The notes under the pieces were generated by a model. It did not search any database. It was not told where the DNA came from and saw nothing but the letters and a program-made list of their open reading frames with translations. From Pseudomonadota bacterium (lineage in GTDB: Bacteria; Pseudomonadota; Alphaproteobacteria; Acetobacterales; Acetobacteraceae): a stretch of DNA of 25,827 bases. The stretch is taken from contig JAJZCS010000001.1 in NCBI GenBank assembly GCA_021829055.1, positions 1 to 25,827 on the forward strand, read 5' to 3'. Position numbers and translations under genes: made by a program. Shown here in pieces: positions 1 to 7,008 of the stretch (its first letter is position 1; every line of letters starts with the position of its first letter).

Positions 1-511
1 CCGGCCTCGCCGTGAGAGCTTTGAGCCGGTTCCGCAGCCCAGAGACTCCGGCGCCGGCAGAGAACAGCATCTGGCCGACTTCGTCTTTCGCGTCGAGTAT
101 TTCACGGCCGCCCGTGCGAAGGCGCTCATGGTCGAGGCTGAACATGCGGGTGAAAAACGCCTGATCGGCCCCGGCGAGAAAGGGGGTCAGTGCTCCAGCG
201 CCTCCGGAGATGGGCACTTCGTCCGCGGTCAGCAGTGTATCCTTATTTCCCTTGCGGCGCCGAATCTCCAGAGGCTTCCCGGCGTTCTCCAGGACAGCGC
301 CGATTCTCATGCTTCCGTAATCGTGCAGGAAGTTGTAGTTCGAATTACCGGGTATCCCGAATAGCAAGTCCTCGATGGCGGACAGCGCTGTCGATTTCCC
401 AGCCTCGTTCGGCCCGAACACGATGTGAAAGTCGGAGTCGCTCGCGGGCAGTACGAGATGCGTATCCGTGAAACGGCCATAACGTAGAAGATCGAGTCGC
501 TGAATCCTCAT
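1..511 (-). CDS. YhaN-like AAA ATPase of a DNA-repair nuclease pair (N-terminal part, cut by window edge)
   Basis: The ATG at 511 lies 3 bp after the stop of the SbcD-like gene and is preceded by AGGAAG, so the two genes are almost certainly co-transcribed. About 170 residues are visible. They start MRIQRLDLLRYGRF, followed by a Walker A motif GPNEAGKST near residues 33-41 and then FGIPGNSNYNFLHDYG and QAFFTRMFSLDHERL. This is the usual N-terminal ABC/SMC-type ATPase half seen in YhaN (COG4717) proteins, where 'GPNEAGKST' and the 'F..F..M.SLD...L' stretch recur. Family knowledge: such proteins are long (roughly 900-1200 residues), carry a coiled-coil middle, and act with an SbcD-like nuclease on DNA ends. 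Only the N-terminal head is in the window, so the coiled coil and Walker B cannot be checked. The family call is firm; the exact cellular role is inferred. Confidence 0.88.
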   Translation of the reverse strand, partial: MRIQRLDLLRYGRFTDTHLVLPASDSDFHIVFGPNEAGKSTALSAIEDLLFGIPGNSNYNFLHDYGSMRIGAVLENAGKPLEIRRRKGNKDTLLTADEVPISGGAGALTPFLAGADQAFFTRMFSLDHERLRTGGREILDAKDEVGQMLFSAGAGVSGLRNRLKALTARP

Positions 512-514
512 GGC

Positions 515-1789
515 TCAATCTTCCTGCGCCGTAAGGCGCGCATTGAGGTAGCCCCGGATATGCGTGATGAGAGCGGGATAATCCGCCTGAACCGCCGCTT
601 TCAGGGTAGCGTCCTCAATATCGTCGCGGACATCCGGTGGGAGCTTGCGGACAAGTTCGCCGACATCAGCTTCCAGTTGACCAAGCAATTCAGGATCGGC
701 GGCGGCATCTCCCAACATACGATGAAGTTCTCCCAGCGCATCCTCGCGTCCAGCTAGCAGCGCAGGATCGAGCACGGGTTCCGTGGCTATGACAACTCGC
801 TCGATCCATGCAACGGCGTCACCGAATCCAAGTGCCGCAGCCTGCGCCTCGGCGAGAAGATGTTCGCTCGATACCAGCAGATGATCATGGATTTCGGTAC
901 GGCCGGTTAGCTCGATGCGGCAAGCGAGCAGTCGGCCGTCGGCACCGGCGTCGATCGCTTGCTCAACCGCTTGCCGCACGCGCTCCAGTGCCTCGGTATC
1001 TCGGTTACAGCCGGCGACGCCAACCTGGAGATGCACCCAACGGACGACATCGGTATGTAGCGCACCCGATTCAACGATTTCGCGATCCTTAACAGAGACG
1101 AGATATGCGCCCTTGGGGCCTGTTTCGCGGATATGGCGCCCCTGAAGGTTTCCAGGGAAAACCACGTGGGTGTTCTGATGGAGAATAACTCCATGATGAA
1201 CATGACCGAGCGCCCAATAATCGTAACCCTTGGTGACAAGGTCATCGACCGTGCATGGTGCGTAGTTTGCATGGCCGCCCATGCCGCCCATGCCGGTGTG
1301 CAGGACGCCAATGTTGAAGACGCCGTCAACTGGCTCCGGGTACGCGGAGGCGAGGTTGTCGGTAACGTCTCGTTGCCGGAAGCTCTGGCCGTGAAGTGCA
1401 ACGCCAAGTTCCTTAAGCGTGAAGGTTTCAGGCTTACGCGTCGAAAACACCTTGACGCCCTCGGGCATGGTCAAGCGCCGGGTGATCTGGCTTTCCGCAT
1501 CATGGTTTCCGTAGAGGACGAAGGCTGGGATGTTCGCTTTCGCGAGGCGGCCCATTTGACGTGCGAAAAATAGACCGGTCTGATAATCGCGCCAGTCGCC
1601 ATCATATAGATCGCCCGCGATCACGACAAAATCGACCTTTTGGTCGATCGCCTCGCTTATGAGGTTGTCGAAAGCCTGGCGCGTTGCGGTGCGAATGCAC
1701 TCGACAGCAGGACCCTCATAACCCGCAAGCCCCCTCAAGGGGCTATCAAGGTGAATGTCCGCAGTATGAATGAAGCGAAAGGATGTCAA
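515..1789 (-). CDS. SbcD/Mre11-like DNA repair exonuclease (calcineurin-type metallophosphoesterase)
   Basis: A protein of about 424 residues from a TTG start at 1789. Phosphoesterase motifs appear in order: HTADIHLD (Asp11/His13), IAGDLYDGD (Asp60), YGNHD (Asn95-His96), a late HTGMGG (His164) and LGHVHH (His196/His198). This is the full two-metal site of Mre11/SbcD family nucleases. The C-terminal half is the capping/accessory part seen in the YhaO subgroup. Family knowledge: the nuclease works with an SMC-like ATPase, which is the next gene, to trim DNA ends. The frame stays open upstream to 2020, but that Arg-rich extension overlaps the neighbouring gene and lacks family sequence. AGAGGGA sits 6 nt before the TTG, and the conserved N-terminus begins just after it. 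The stop lies 3 bp before the ATPase start. Confidence 0.9.
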   Translation of the reverse strand: MTSFRFIHTADIHLDSPLRGLAGYEGPAVECIRTATRQAFDNLISEAIDQKVDFVVIAGDLYDGDWRDYQTGLFFARQMGRLAKANIPAFVLYGNHDAESQITRRLTMPEGVKVFSTRKPETFTLKELGVALHGQSFRQRDVTDNLASAYPEPVDGVFNIGVLHTGMGGMGGHANYAPCTVDDLVTKGYDYWALGHVHHGVILHQNTHVVFPGNLQGRHIRETGPKGAYLVSVKDREIVESGALHTDVVRWVHLQVGVAGCNRDTEALERVRQAVEQAIDAGADGRLLACRIELTGRTEIHDHLLVSSEHLLAEAQAAALGFGDAVAWIERVVIATEPVLDPALLAGREDALGELHRMLGDAAADPELLGQLEADVGELVRKLPPDVRDDIEDATLKAAVQADYPALITHIRGYLNARLTAQED

Positions 1790-1795
1790 GCGCGG

Positions 1796-1802
1796 TCCCT
1801 CT
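1796..1802 (-). promoter_or_regulatory. Ribosome binding site deciding a TTG start for the SbcD-like gene
   Basis: Read on the minus strand the bases are AGAGGGA, followed by a 6-nt spacer and TTG at 1789-1787. No ATG lies near the conserved FIHTADIH block, so this site is what selects TTG over a long in-frame upstream extension. Confidence 0.6.
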
Positions 1803-1925
1803 GTTTGTTGGACCGCGGCAACGTCGCAACGGCGAGCTGCGCGCATTCGCCAACGCGCGAGCGCAGCCGCGCCGTATCCATGTTCGAGCCATACGCGAAG
1901 TAGATCATCGTTGCTTTCAAGCCTC

Positions 1926-2309
1926 TCACAATGTCTCCGCCTTCGGTGGGTCTTCGAGTTTTTTGCGCGCCTCCTCGGTGTCTTTCTTCCGTTTTCGGAC
2001 CGCGCCCTGATAGTCCTCAAACTCCTTCAAATCCGTCTTCATGTCGTCGATCTTCGGCAGCGGCAGCTTTTTCCCGGCTGCCATATCGTGATCCGAGTGT
2101 TCGGAGACGCACCTCATGGCCCAAAAGATTTTCTTGTAATCGCCGTTCTCGACCACGACGCCTTTCAGGCTTTTCGTTTTGACATCGGTATTGAACTGCT
2201 CGACCGTCTTGCCGAGCAGCACAACCTCGCCGTCCTTCTCACGTGAAGCCCCACGACGCCAACCCACCGCCGAGCGCTCCATATCGATGATCTCAATCGC
2301 CTGACCCAT
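1926..2309 (-). CDS. Small hypothetical charged protein
   Basis: I do not recognise this 127-residue protein. It starts MGQAIEIIDMERSAVGWRRG and has a Lys/Glu/Asp-rich C-terminal third (DDMKTDLKEFEDYQGAVRKR and following) that is probably helical or coiled coil. There is no signal peptide or membrane segment, so it is probably cytoplasmic. A GGGGGGC run lies about 6 nt before the chosen ATG at 2309. The frame extends 15 codons further upstream to 2354, but that part runs towards the IS3 remnant and looks non-native. It is followed by a 136-bp gap before the SbcD-like gene, on the same strand. It could belong to the repair transcript, or be an independent gene whose promoter was altered by the IS3 element ending about 50 bp upstream of its start. 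Confidence 0.6.
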   Translation of the reverse strand: MGQAIEIIDMERSAVGWRRGASREKDGEVVLLGKTVEQFNTDVKTKSLKGVVVENGDYKKIFWAMRCVSEHSDHDMAAGKKLPLPKIDDMKTDLKEFEDYQGAVRKRKKDTEEARKKLEDPPKAETL

Positions 2310-2358
2310 GACACGCCCCCCAAACCGAGTACATGTCAGCAAACCACACCACAAGCAG

Positions 2359-2948
2359 TGGGGTGTGCCCCATTGGTTGGACAGATTCTGGACCGACCTA
2401 AGGGAGAGTCGCGCCGGTTAAGTCTTCTTGGCTACGCCGCCAGACAGCTGGCTGCAGTTCCTATCACGTCTTCGCTAAAAAATGAATCCTTTCCCCGATA
2501 CTACACCGTCGAACGCGGGCCTTTCAGCAAGGCACCTTGGGCCATCACGGAAAAATCAGGATGTGCCCAGATCACCATCGCCCGCCGCGCGGCCTGGCTC
2601 ATCGACCAGACCTTTCGCGAAAAAAAATCACGCTCCATGATGAGCTGCCCAACTTTCTCATGTAGAGCCGATACTTGTACCTTGCCCGCGGCATCGCTCC
2701 GGGCCGCAACCTTCTCACCGTCAAACAGGCCCCTCACGCCGTCCTGCTGCAACCACCTTCTTTCAGCTCCCATGCACACCATACTAACCGACAACTCGGC
2801 GATCGTCCCCTCCTCGCGGGTCACACCATCGCCTTGAAGGCCGCGCTATGCTTCTTTCAGATATTCGTCATCTCGAACCCTTTGGCTCCACCCCATTTTA
2901 GGGGCAACACTCTCTTAGCGACCGGTCCAGTTTTCGGGGGGCACCTCA
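2359..2948 (-). mobile_element. Degenerate, internally deleted IS3-family insertion sequence
   Basis: About 590 bp bounded by imperfect terminal repeats. The right edge, read on the minus strand, starts TGAGGTGCCCCCCG and continues to CTGGACC. The left edge, read on the plus strand, starts TGGGGTGTGCCCC and continues to TTGGACA. By eye 15 of 25 positions match. Between them lies a minus-strand transposase reading frame with IS3 OrfA features, disrupted by stops and a frame change. IS3 elements are usually 1.2-1.5 kb, so over half is missing, including essentially all of OrfB. No clear target duplication is seen. Confidence 0.7.
2501..2871 (-). pseudogene. IS3-family transposase OrfA/OrfB remnant
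   Basis: Minus-strand translation from ATG 2871 gives MTNI*KKHSAAFKAMV*, the typical OrfA opening, with two in-frame stops. It resumes in another frame as EGTIAELSV, RRWLQQDGVRGLFDGEK and LHEKVGQLIMERDFFS, matching the helix-turn-helix plus leucine-zipper layout of OrfA ('LH.K.GQL..ERDFLS'). It then runs straight into an OrfB-like start, RRAMVIWAHPDFSVMAQ, which resembles 'R..LI...HP.LSV.RQ'. A stop follows at 2501 and no DDE catalytic core is left. It is non-functional. The IS3 assignment rests on motif recall, not alignment. Confidence 0.72.
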
Positions 2949-3020
2949 CAATTCAGAAATCCCCATAAGAGTCAGGAACCAGGCTAGTATTTTCAAGACT
3001 TTTTTCATCCCCGTGGCAAA

Positions 3021-3039
3021 CCGTTTCTTGGAAAAACGG
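3021..3039 (-). terminator. Weak hairpin downstream of the DUF2125 gene
   Basis: On the minus strand CCGTTT pairs with AAACGG across a 7-nt loop, and a TTTG follows. It lies about 115 nt after the DUF2125 stop at 3153. The stem is short and the T-run poor, so this is only a candidate terminator. Confidence 0.22.
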
Positions 3040-3152
3040 GGGTCGGTCCTTTTTGCTATCGGCGGACCACCGTTCATGCGCCTTCTGGCGACTAACTCGC
3101 AATCTATCCGCGCGGCGTCGTGCGAATTGGTGGTGAGGGTCTCTACCGAGCT

Positions 3153-4304
3153 TCAACGCGACTTATCCGGCGTTGTCGCAGATTGGCCGCTAGGCCATGG
3201 GAGGGCCGGGAAAGTTTTCACGGGCGCTCCGTTCGCAGAAAGCACGCGCTTTCTGAACAAGAAGTCGATTGCGAGTTGTTGCGCTCCTCCTGGCCCCTTA
3301 AACATGTACGGAGCCGCGTTCGCAGCAAGCTGGCTTGTGAGGTCTGCGGCCAGCTGGCTCTGAGTGGCGATGAGCGCAAGGAACGCGCCGAGTCCGACCG
3401 CTCGGATATGACCATGTGCTACAGGCTGCAGATCACGATCAAATCGAAAAGAACCATTCACCTGTGCCTGCAGCGGTCCGATAGCAACGCTTAAGGCGAG
3501 GCTGCCGTGCCCACCACCCACTGCCCAGGATTTATATTGAGGTGCAAATTCTCTCCACAATATTGTAGGATTCATCGGCACGCTCTGACCAAGAGTGCTC
3601 GCAGGATGTGGAATCGTAAAATTTGGTCCAGACATCGCCAGATCGAAGTTGAGCGATCGCACACTGCCATCGAACGGTAAATGGAGCAGGTCCACAAAAA
3701 ATTGGGATACCGCAATGCCGGTGATGCCGCCGCGCAATCTGTAGGCAGTGCCATTGGCGCCCGCAACCGGGTTGGCACGGAAATGTTCACGGAACGAAGC
3801 AATGCGGAGGAGCAGGAAATTACTCGATGTGCTGTTAATCCGTATATCGGATGCCGCCGTGGCTCCGGAAAGAGCCAGTTTGTTAGTGTGGCCGAAAACA
3901 ATGCTGGGATCAATATGATAACGGCCTGTAATTGATCTGAAAGTTAAATCAATGCCGATGCCGGCCGGCGTCGATATGTGCCATAGAAGCGGCAGTTTGG
4001 TAACGATCGTGAATGGGGAGAAGGGGCGGATCAATATCCCAAGGTGCGGGAGGCCAATTGCGAGGCTGCGCCCTGGTCCTCCGGGTGCCTTCAGTGCGAG
4101 ATCCTTGATCTCGATTCGGGCGGCGAGCGGTGACCAGCCACGTATGATGGGGCCATGGGTAACCGCCCAGCCATCCTGGCGCATCCAAGACACTCGTTGT
4201 TGAAATGCACCAATGAGACAATTTTCCGCAGACCACCATAGACCGGCCCAAAGGACAACAACGAGCAATGTTGATGCTACGGCCAAGCGCGAAAAGCGGG
4301 ACAT
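3153..4304 (-). CDS. DUF2125 family membrane-anchored envelope protein
   Basis: A protein of about 383 residues from ATG 4304, preceded by AGAGAGG at a good distance. The frame stays open for 16 more codons upstream, but those residues are not family-like. Residues 6-24 (LAVASTLLVVVLWAGLWW) form one N-terminal membrane anchor or uncleaved signal, so the bulk is periplasmic. After the anchor come WWSAENCL, then GW.V..GP..RGWP-like sequence (DGWAVTHGPIIRGWSP) and repeated beta-rich segments, as in the alphaproteobacterial DUF2125 family (PF09898). Family function is unknown; proteins of this type resemble the AsmA-like beta-rich envelope fold, but that is inference. It is followed downstream (towards lower coordinates) by an IS3 remnant and lies 154 bp downstream of the carboxypeptidase gene on the same strand. 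Confidence 0.75.
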   Translation of the reverse strand: MSRFSRLAVASTLLVVVLWAGLWWSAENCLIGAFQQRVSWMRQDGWAVTHGPIIRGWSPLAARIEIKDLALKAPGGPGRSLAIGLPHLGILIRPFSPFTIVTKLPLLWHISTPAGIGIDLTFRSITGRYHIDPSIVFGHTNKLALSGATAASDIRINSTSSNFLLLRIASFREHFRANPVAGANGTAYRLRGGITGIAVSQFFVDLLHLPFDGSVRSLNFDLAMSGPNFTIPHPASTLGQSVPMNPTILWREFAPQYKSWAVGGGHGSLALSVAIGPLQAQVNGSFRFDRDLQPVAHGHIRAVGLGAFLALIATQSQLAADLTSQLAANAAPYMFKGPGGAQQLAIDFLFRKRVLSANGAPVKTFPALPWPSGQSATTPDKSR

Positions 4305-4422
4305 GTTTGCCTCTCTCTTGTGGGGGCACTCAAGCAACAGCCGATCCTGCAAAAAAGGCCGTGTTCCCAGCTAGAATACGTTTCAACAAAACGCGCTGAC
4401 GATTAGTCTAAAAATGGCAGGA

Positions 4423-4454
4423 AGCGGGTCTGTTCTAGATTGTTTCTAGCCGCT
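4423..4454 (-). terminator. Bulged hairpin after the carboxypeptidase gene
   Basis: On the minus strand AGCGG-CTAGA-AACAA-TCTAG is followed by a 7-nt bulge and CCGCT. That gives two stacked 5-bp stems right after the stop at 4459. A TTTTTA stretch follows about 15 nt downstream. It is a possible terminator, but the bulge and the distant T-run make it uncertain. Confidence 0.3.
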
Positions 4455-4458
4455 GCGC

Positions 4459-5814
4459 TCAACGCATGGCAATGCTTTCGGGGCGTGGTCCAATCACGAA
4501 GCACGACTGATGGCGACTTGCCATAAAAGAGCATGTGCGCTCGGCAGTCACCCGATCAAGGCCGGCGATCTGGGCACGCCAAATCCGGCGTCCATGTACG
4601 ATCGCACTGCCTATTCGTGCAGTTCCCGAGTGGCGCATATCGCGGATCAGAATTGCCTGCCTTTTCGCGTCGGCATAGCTGTAATACGCTCCGACTTGAG
4701 CCGTCCAGCCTGGGATGGTTTCCTCGGTCACGTAAATTGACTGGCTTTCCACAACGCGATGGTAGTTATCATGCGGCATTGGTTGCGCCGAGGCAATAAC
4801 ACGCGGTTCAGCCAGCCTAGGGTGGGAAGCTACAATCCGTGGTCGGGAAGCATTATCTGCAACCACCAGATGGGGATGGCTTGATTTTTCCGCAGCGAAC
4901 CCCTGATTGAGAAGATGCGCCATAATACGATAGGCAACGCGCCAGGATTGCGCGTGCAGTTCGACCCCGATCAGCAGATGGCCGTTATGGGTCGCGGCCG
5001 TAACCAAGTTAAAGCGAGCAAGATCAGTAAAGCCGGTCTTCATCCCAATTACGTCCGGATACAACTTTAACATACCATCGATATTCGGAATTTCGCGTCC
5101 TTCAAACGTGAAGCTGGGTACCGAAAAAAGATATCGATACTGGGGGTAGGTGAGGAGGATATGGCGCGCGAGGATGGCCATGTCATAGGCATCAGTGACC
5201 TGATTTGGGTTCGGGAGCCCGGAAGGATTGGTGAATTCAGTGCGCAACAGCCCTAGCTGATGTGCTCTGTCAGTCATGAGGGCAGCGATGCGTTGTATGC
5301 TTCCTCCACCGAGATACTGGCCCAGCGCGGTCGCCGCATCGTTGGCAGACAGAGTTGTCATCCCCAGCATCGCTTGTTGGACCGTTATCGTTTGGCCTGC
5401 AACGAGATTAAGCTTTACAGGTTGGACATCGGCTGCGGCGTTAGAAACCGGCAAAGCGGTGTTTAGAGCGATCCGGTTGTCTCGTAGGGCGTGAAAGGCC
5501 AGATCAAGCGTCATGAGTTTGGTCAGACTGGCTGGATAACGGAGCGTGTAAGGCTCATTTTCACTGAGGATCTTACCTGTGTTGGCGTCCATGACCACCC
5601 AGCTCACCCCTGGCGCGGTTGGTTCGCTTCGGATGCCATCGTAAGGTCGAGGCGCTTGCGCAAAATGAGAATAAGCAAATGCGAGATGCGTCAGACCTAG
5701 GGTCGCAAGCAGCACCACGACCCATTTAAAGCCGGTGAGACGCACCTTCGTTGCTCGTGACATGCGCGTTTGTTCCATGCACGCACTCGGTTCAAACTTG
5801 CCTTTGGCCAGCAT
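4459..5814 (-). CDS. D-alanyl-D-alanine carboxypeptidase (peptidase S11) with C-terminal SPOR domain
   Basis: A 451-residue low-molecular-weight penicillin-binding protein. It removes the terminal D-Ala from peptidoglycan pentapeptides in the periplasm. The three active-site motifs are intact: SLTK (Ser96-Lys99), SAN (156-158) and KTG (259-261). A membrane/signal segment lies at about residues 29-48 (FKWVVVLLATLGLTHLAFAY). The C-terminal ~80 residues (GWTAQVGAYYSYADAKRQA to SCFVIGP) form a SPOR domain, which in this family binds denuded glycan at the septum, so a division-site role is likely. The link between domains (about 305-365) is low-complexity. The start at 5814 is supported by GGAGGT just upstream; an internal ATG at residue 18 is a weaker alternative. 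DacF/DacA-type enzymes are the closest named relatives. Confidence 0.93.
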   Translation of the reverse strand: MLAKGKFEPSACMEQTRMSRATKVRLTGFKWVVVLLATLGLTHLAFAYSHFAQAPRPYDGIRSEPTAPGVSWVVMDANTGKILSENEPYTLRYPASLTKLMTLDLAFHALRDNRIALNTALPVSNAAADVQPVKLNLVAGQTITVQQAMLGMTTLSANDAATALGQYLGGGSIQRIAALMTDRAHQLGLLRTEFTNPSGLPNPNQVTDAYDMAILARHILLTYPQYRYLFSVPSFTFEGREIPNIDGMLKLYPDVIGMKTGFTDLARFNLVTAATHNGHLLIGVELHAQSWRVAYRIMAHLLNQGFAAEKSSHPHLVVADNASRPRIVASHPRLAEPRVIASAQPMPHDNYHRVVESQSIYVTEETIPGWTAQVGAYYSYADAKRQAILIRDMRHSGTARIGSAIVHGRRIWRAQIAGLDRVTAERTCSFMASRHQSCFVIGPRPESIAMR

Positions 5815-6281
5815 GGAACCTCCAAACGTGAAGCCCTATTCATAAAACCGATAGAGGACTGCGCGCCGCTTGTCTAGCCCAAATTGAGCAAATCAACGTT
5901 AAATCCAATGGCTTACTGCATTATCCTTCGCAGTTGGCCTCCTGCGGGTGTTTAGAGTTAATGTTCGTTAATAAGAATGTATTAAAGAACCTCCGCGCAA
6001 CGGATCGGTCTGCGCAAAAAACAGGTCTGGTTGCAGCGTAACATTTGCGACCAAAGCTTCGGAACAGGTCGTGAATTGATCGCGAGATTAGGAAAAATCC
6101 CGATAGCGAGAAGGCCGCGTATCACAACATGCCGAAGCATTTGCCCGGTATTCTCACGCGGTCTTCTGATGAGTTGTTTGGCGCGGTGGTGCCGGCAGTC
6201 GAAGGCGTCTGAGAGGCTGTACGGGTGATATCGGCGGGGTCTCCGGGCGAGCACGCCCGGCGCCGGGTTTGGCGGCGTGAC
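5815..6281. other. Gene-free stretch upstream of the carboxypeptidase
   Basis: I see no convincing gene. The part nearest the carboxypeptidase (5930-5990) is AT-rich and probably holds its promoter, though no clear -35/-10 pair stands out. The right part (6100-6281) is probably chromosomal debris or lost IS1380 sequence. A minus-strand open frame at 5982-6455 overlaps the transposase remnant and has no recognisable family sequence, although its last ~50 residues, encoded left of the remnant, look fairly natural. Confidence 0.5.
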
Positions 6282-6696
6282 TTCACATGGCGCACACTCG
6301 ACCGTTGGGACTGTGACCGGCGGGTGATCGGCAAGGCCGAATGGACCCAAGGCGAGGCGATCTGCTGCGCCCGCGGCAAGATGGAGAAACCGGATCAAGG
6401 AATGCCAGCTCGACCTGTTCCCCGACCGCACCTCGGCCGCCACCATGCGCGCCAACCAGATCCACCTCTGGTTCGCCTCCTTGGCCTATGTCCTGCTCTG
6501 CGCGCTCCGCCGGATCGGTCTCGCCCATACCCTGTTCGCTTAAGCCACCTGCGGCACCATTCGCCTCAAGCTGCTCAAGATCGGCGCCCAGGTCACCCGC
6601 AGTCTCCGGCGTATCCGCATCGCCATGGCCTCAGCCTATCCCGGGCAATACGAATTCGGCATCGCCCACGCCTTGCTTCAAAACGCCTTCGCCTGA
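6282..6696 (+). pseudogene. IS1380-family transposase remnant (C-terminal, deleted and frameshifted)
   Basis: The plus-strand translation starts FTWRTLDRWDCDRRVIGKAE and WTQGEA, typical of the middle of IS1380 transposases. It then jumps directly to ICCARGKMEN, which lies well further on in intact copies, so an internal segment is missing. At about 6384-6389 one extra A in an A-run shifts the frame. In the new frame RIKECQLDLFPDRTSAATMR and ANQIHLWFASLAYVLLCALR follow, which is the strongly conserved IS1380 C-terminus. An in-frame TAA at 6541 interrupts it, and the native end ALLQNAFA-stop is at 6696. Three independent lesions make it inactive. There is no N-terminus or left end. Confidence 0.82.
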
Positions 6697-7008
6697 CACG
6701 ACCCGGACACCGCTCGCTTCATGCCGAGCGGTTCGGTGTTGACCACGCCGCGGACGCACGCGGCGTGGTGCCACGTCGCGCTGAATTTCCCGAACCAGTA
6801 TATCAAATCAATAGGTTTGCGATTCGCGGTGTTGAACTTCAGTATGGCATTGCGCGGGGCGGTTGACGTTCGCAGATGTGACACGTGTCTCGAATGCCCA
6901 TCTGCCGTGTTCGGGCTTCTTCAAGCGCTTATTCGTCGGCACAACAAACGCATTTTTGGAAAATCCGGAACTCGGGCATGGCAATTCTGATGCGTGCTCG
7001 TCCCGTCT
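6697..7008. other. Gene-free stretch between the IS1380 remnant and ppdK
   Basis: This holds the palindromes described separately and a perfect 10-bp palindrome GACACGTGTC at 6880-6889. I see no reading frame with recognisable sequence on either strand. No good intrinsic terminator follows the ppdK stop at 7009. Confidence 0.5.
6710..6769. repeat. Two nested-spacing palindromes just after the IS1380 remnant
   Basis: CCGCTCG (6710-6716) pairs with CGAGCGG (6725-6731). ACCACGCCGCG (6742-6752) pairs with CGCGGCGTGGT (6759-6769) over a 6-nt loop GACGCA. The second is an 11-bp perfect stem. They begin 14 bp after the transposase stop, so they probably belong to the 3' subterminal part of the element. 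There is no T-run, so a classic intrinsic terminator is unlikely. Confidence 0.6.

Noticed and set aside
1790..2020. In-frame N-terminal extension of the SbcD-like gene
   Set aside because: It is Arg-rich, unlike the family, overlaps the 1926-2309 gene, and a TTG start with a good ribosome site lies right before the conserved domain.
5958..5971. TTAA-6-TTAA resembling a CtrA binding site
   Set aside because: CtrA sites need a 7-nt spacer, here it is 6, and the region is simply AT-rich.
5982..6455. Minus-strand 157-residue frame
   Set aside because: It overlaps the IS1380 remnant on the other strand and shows no family sequence or ribosome site.
6880..6889. Perfect GACACGTGTC palindrome as an operator
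   Set aside because: A single 10-bp palindrome downstream of ppdK with no nearby promoter or second copy; chance is likely.
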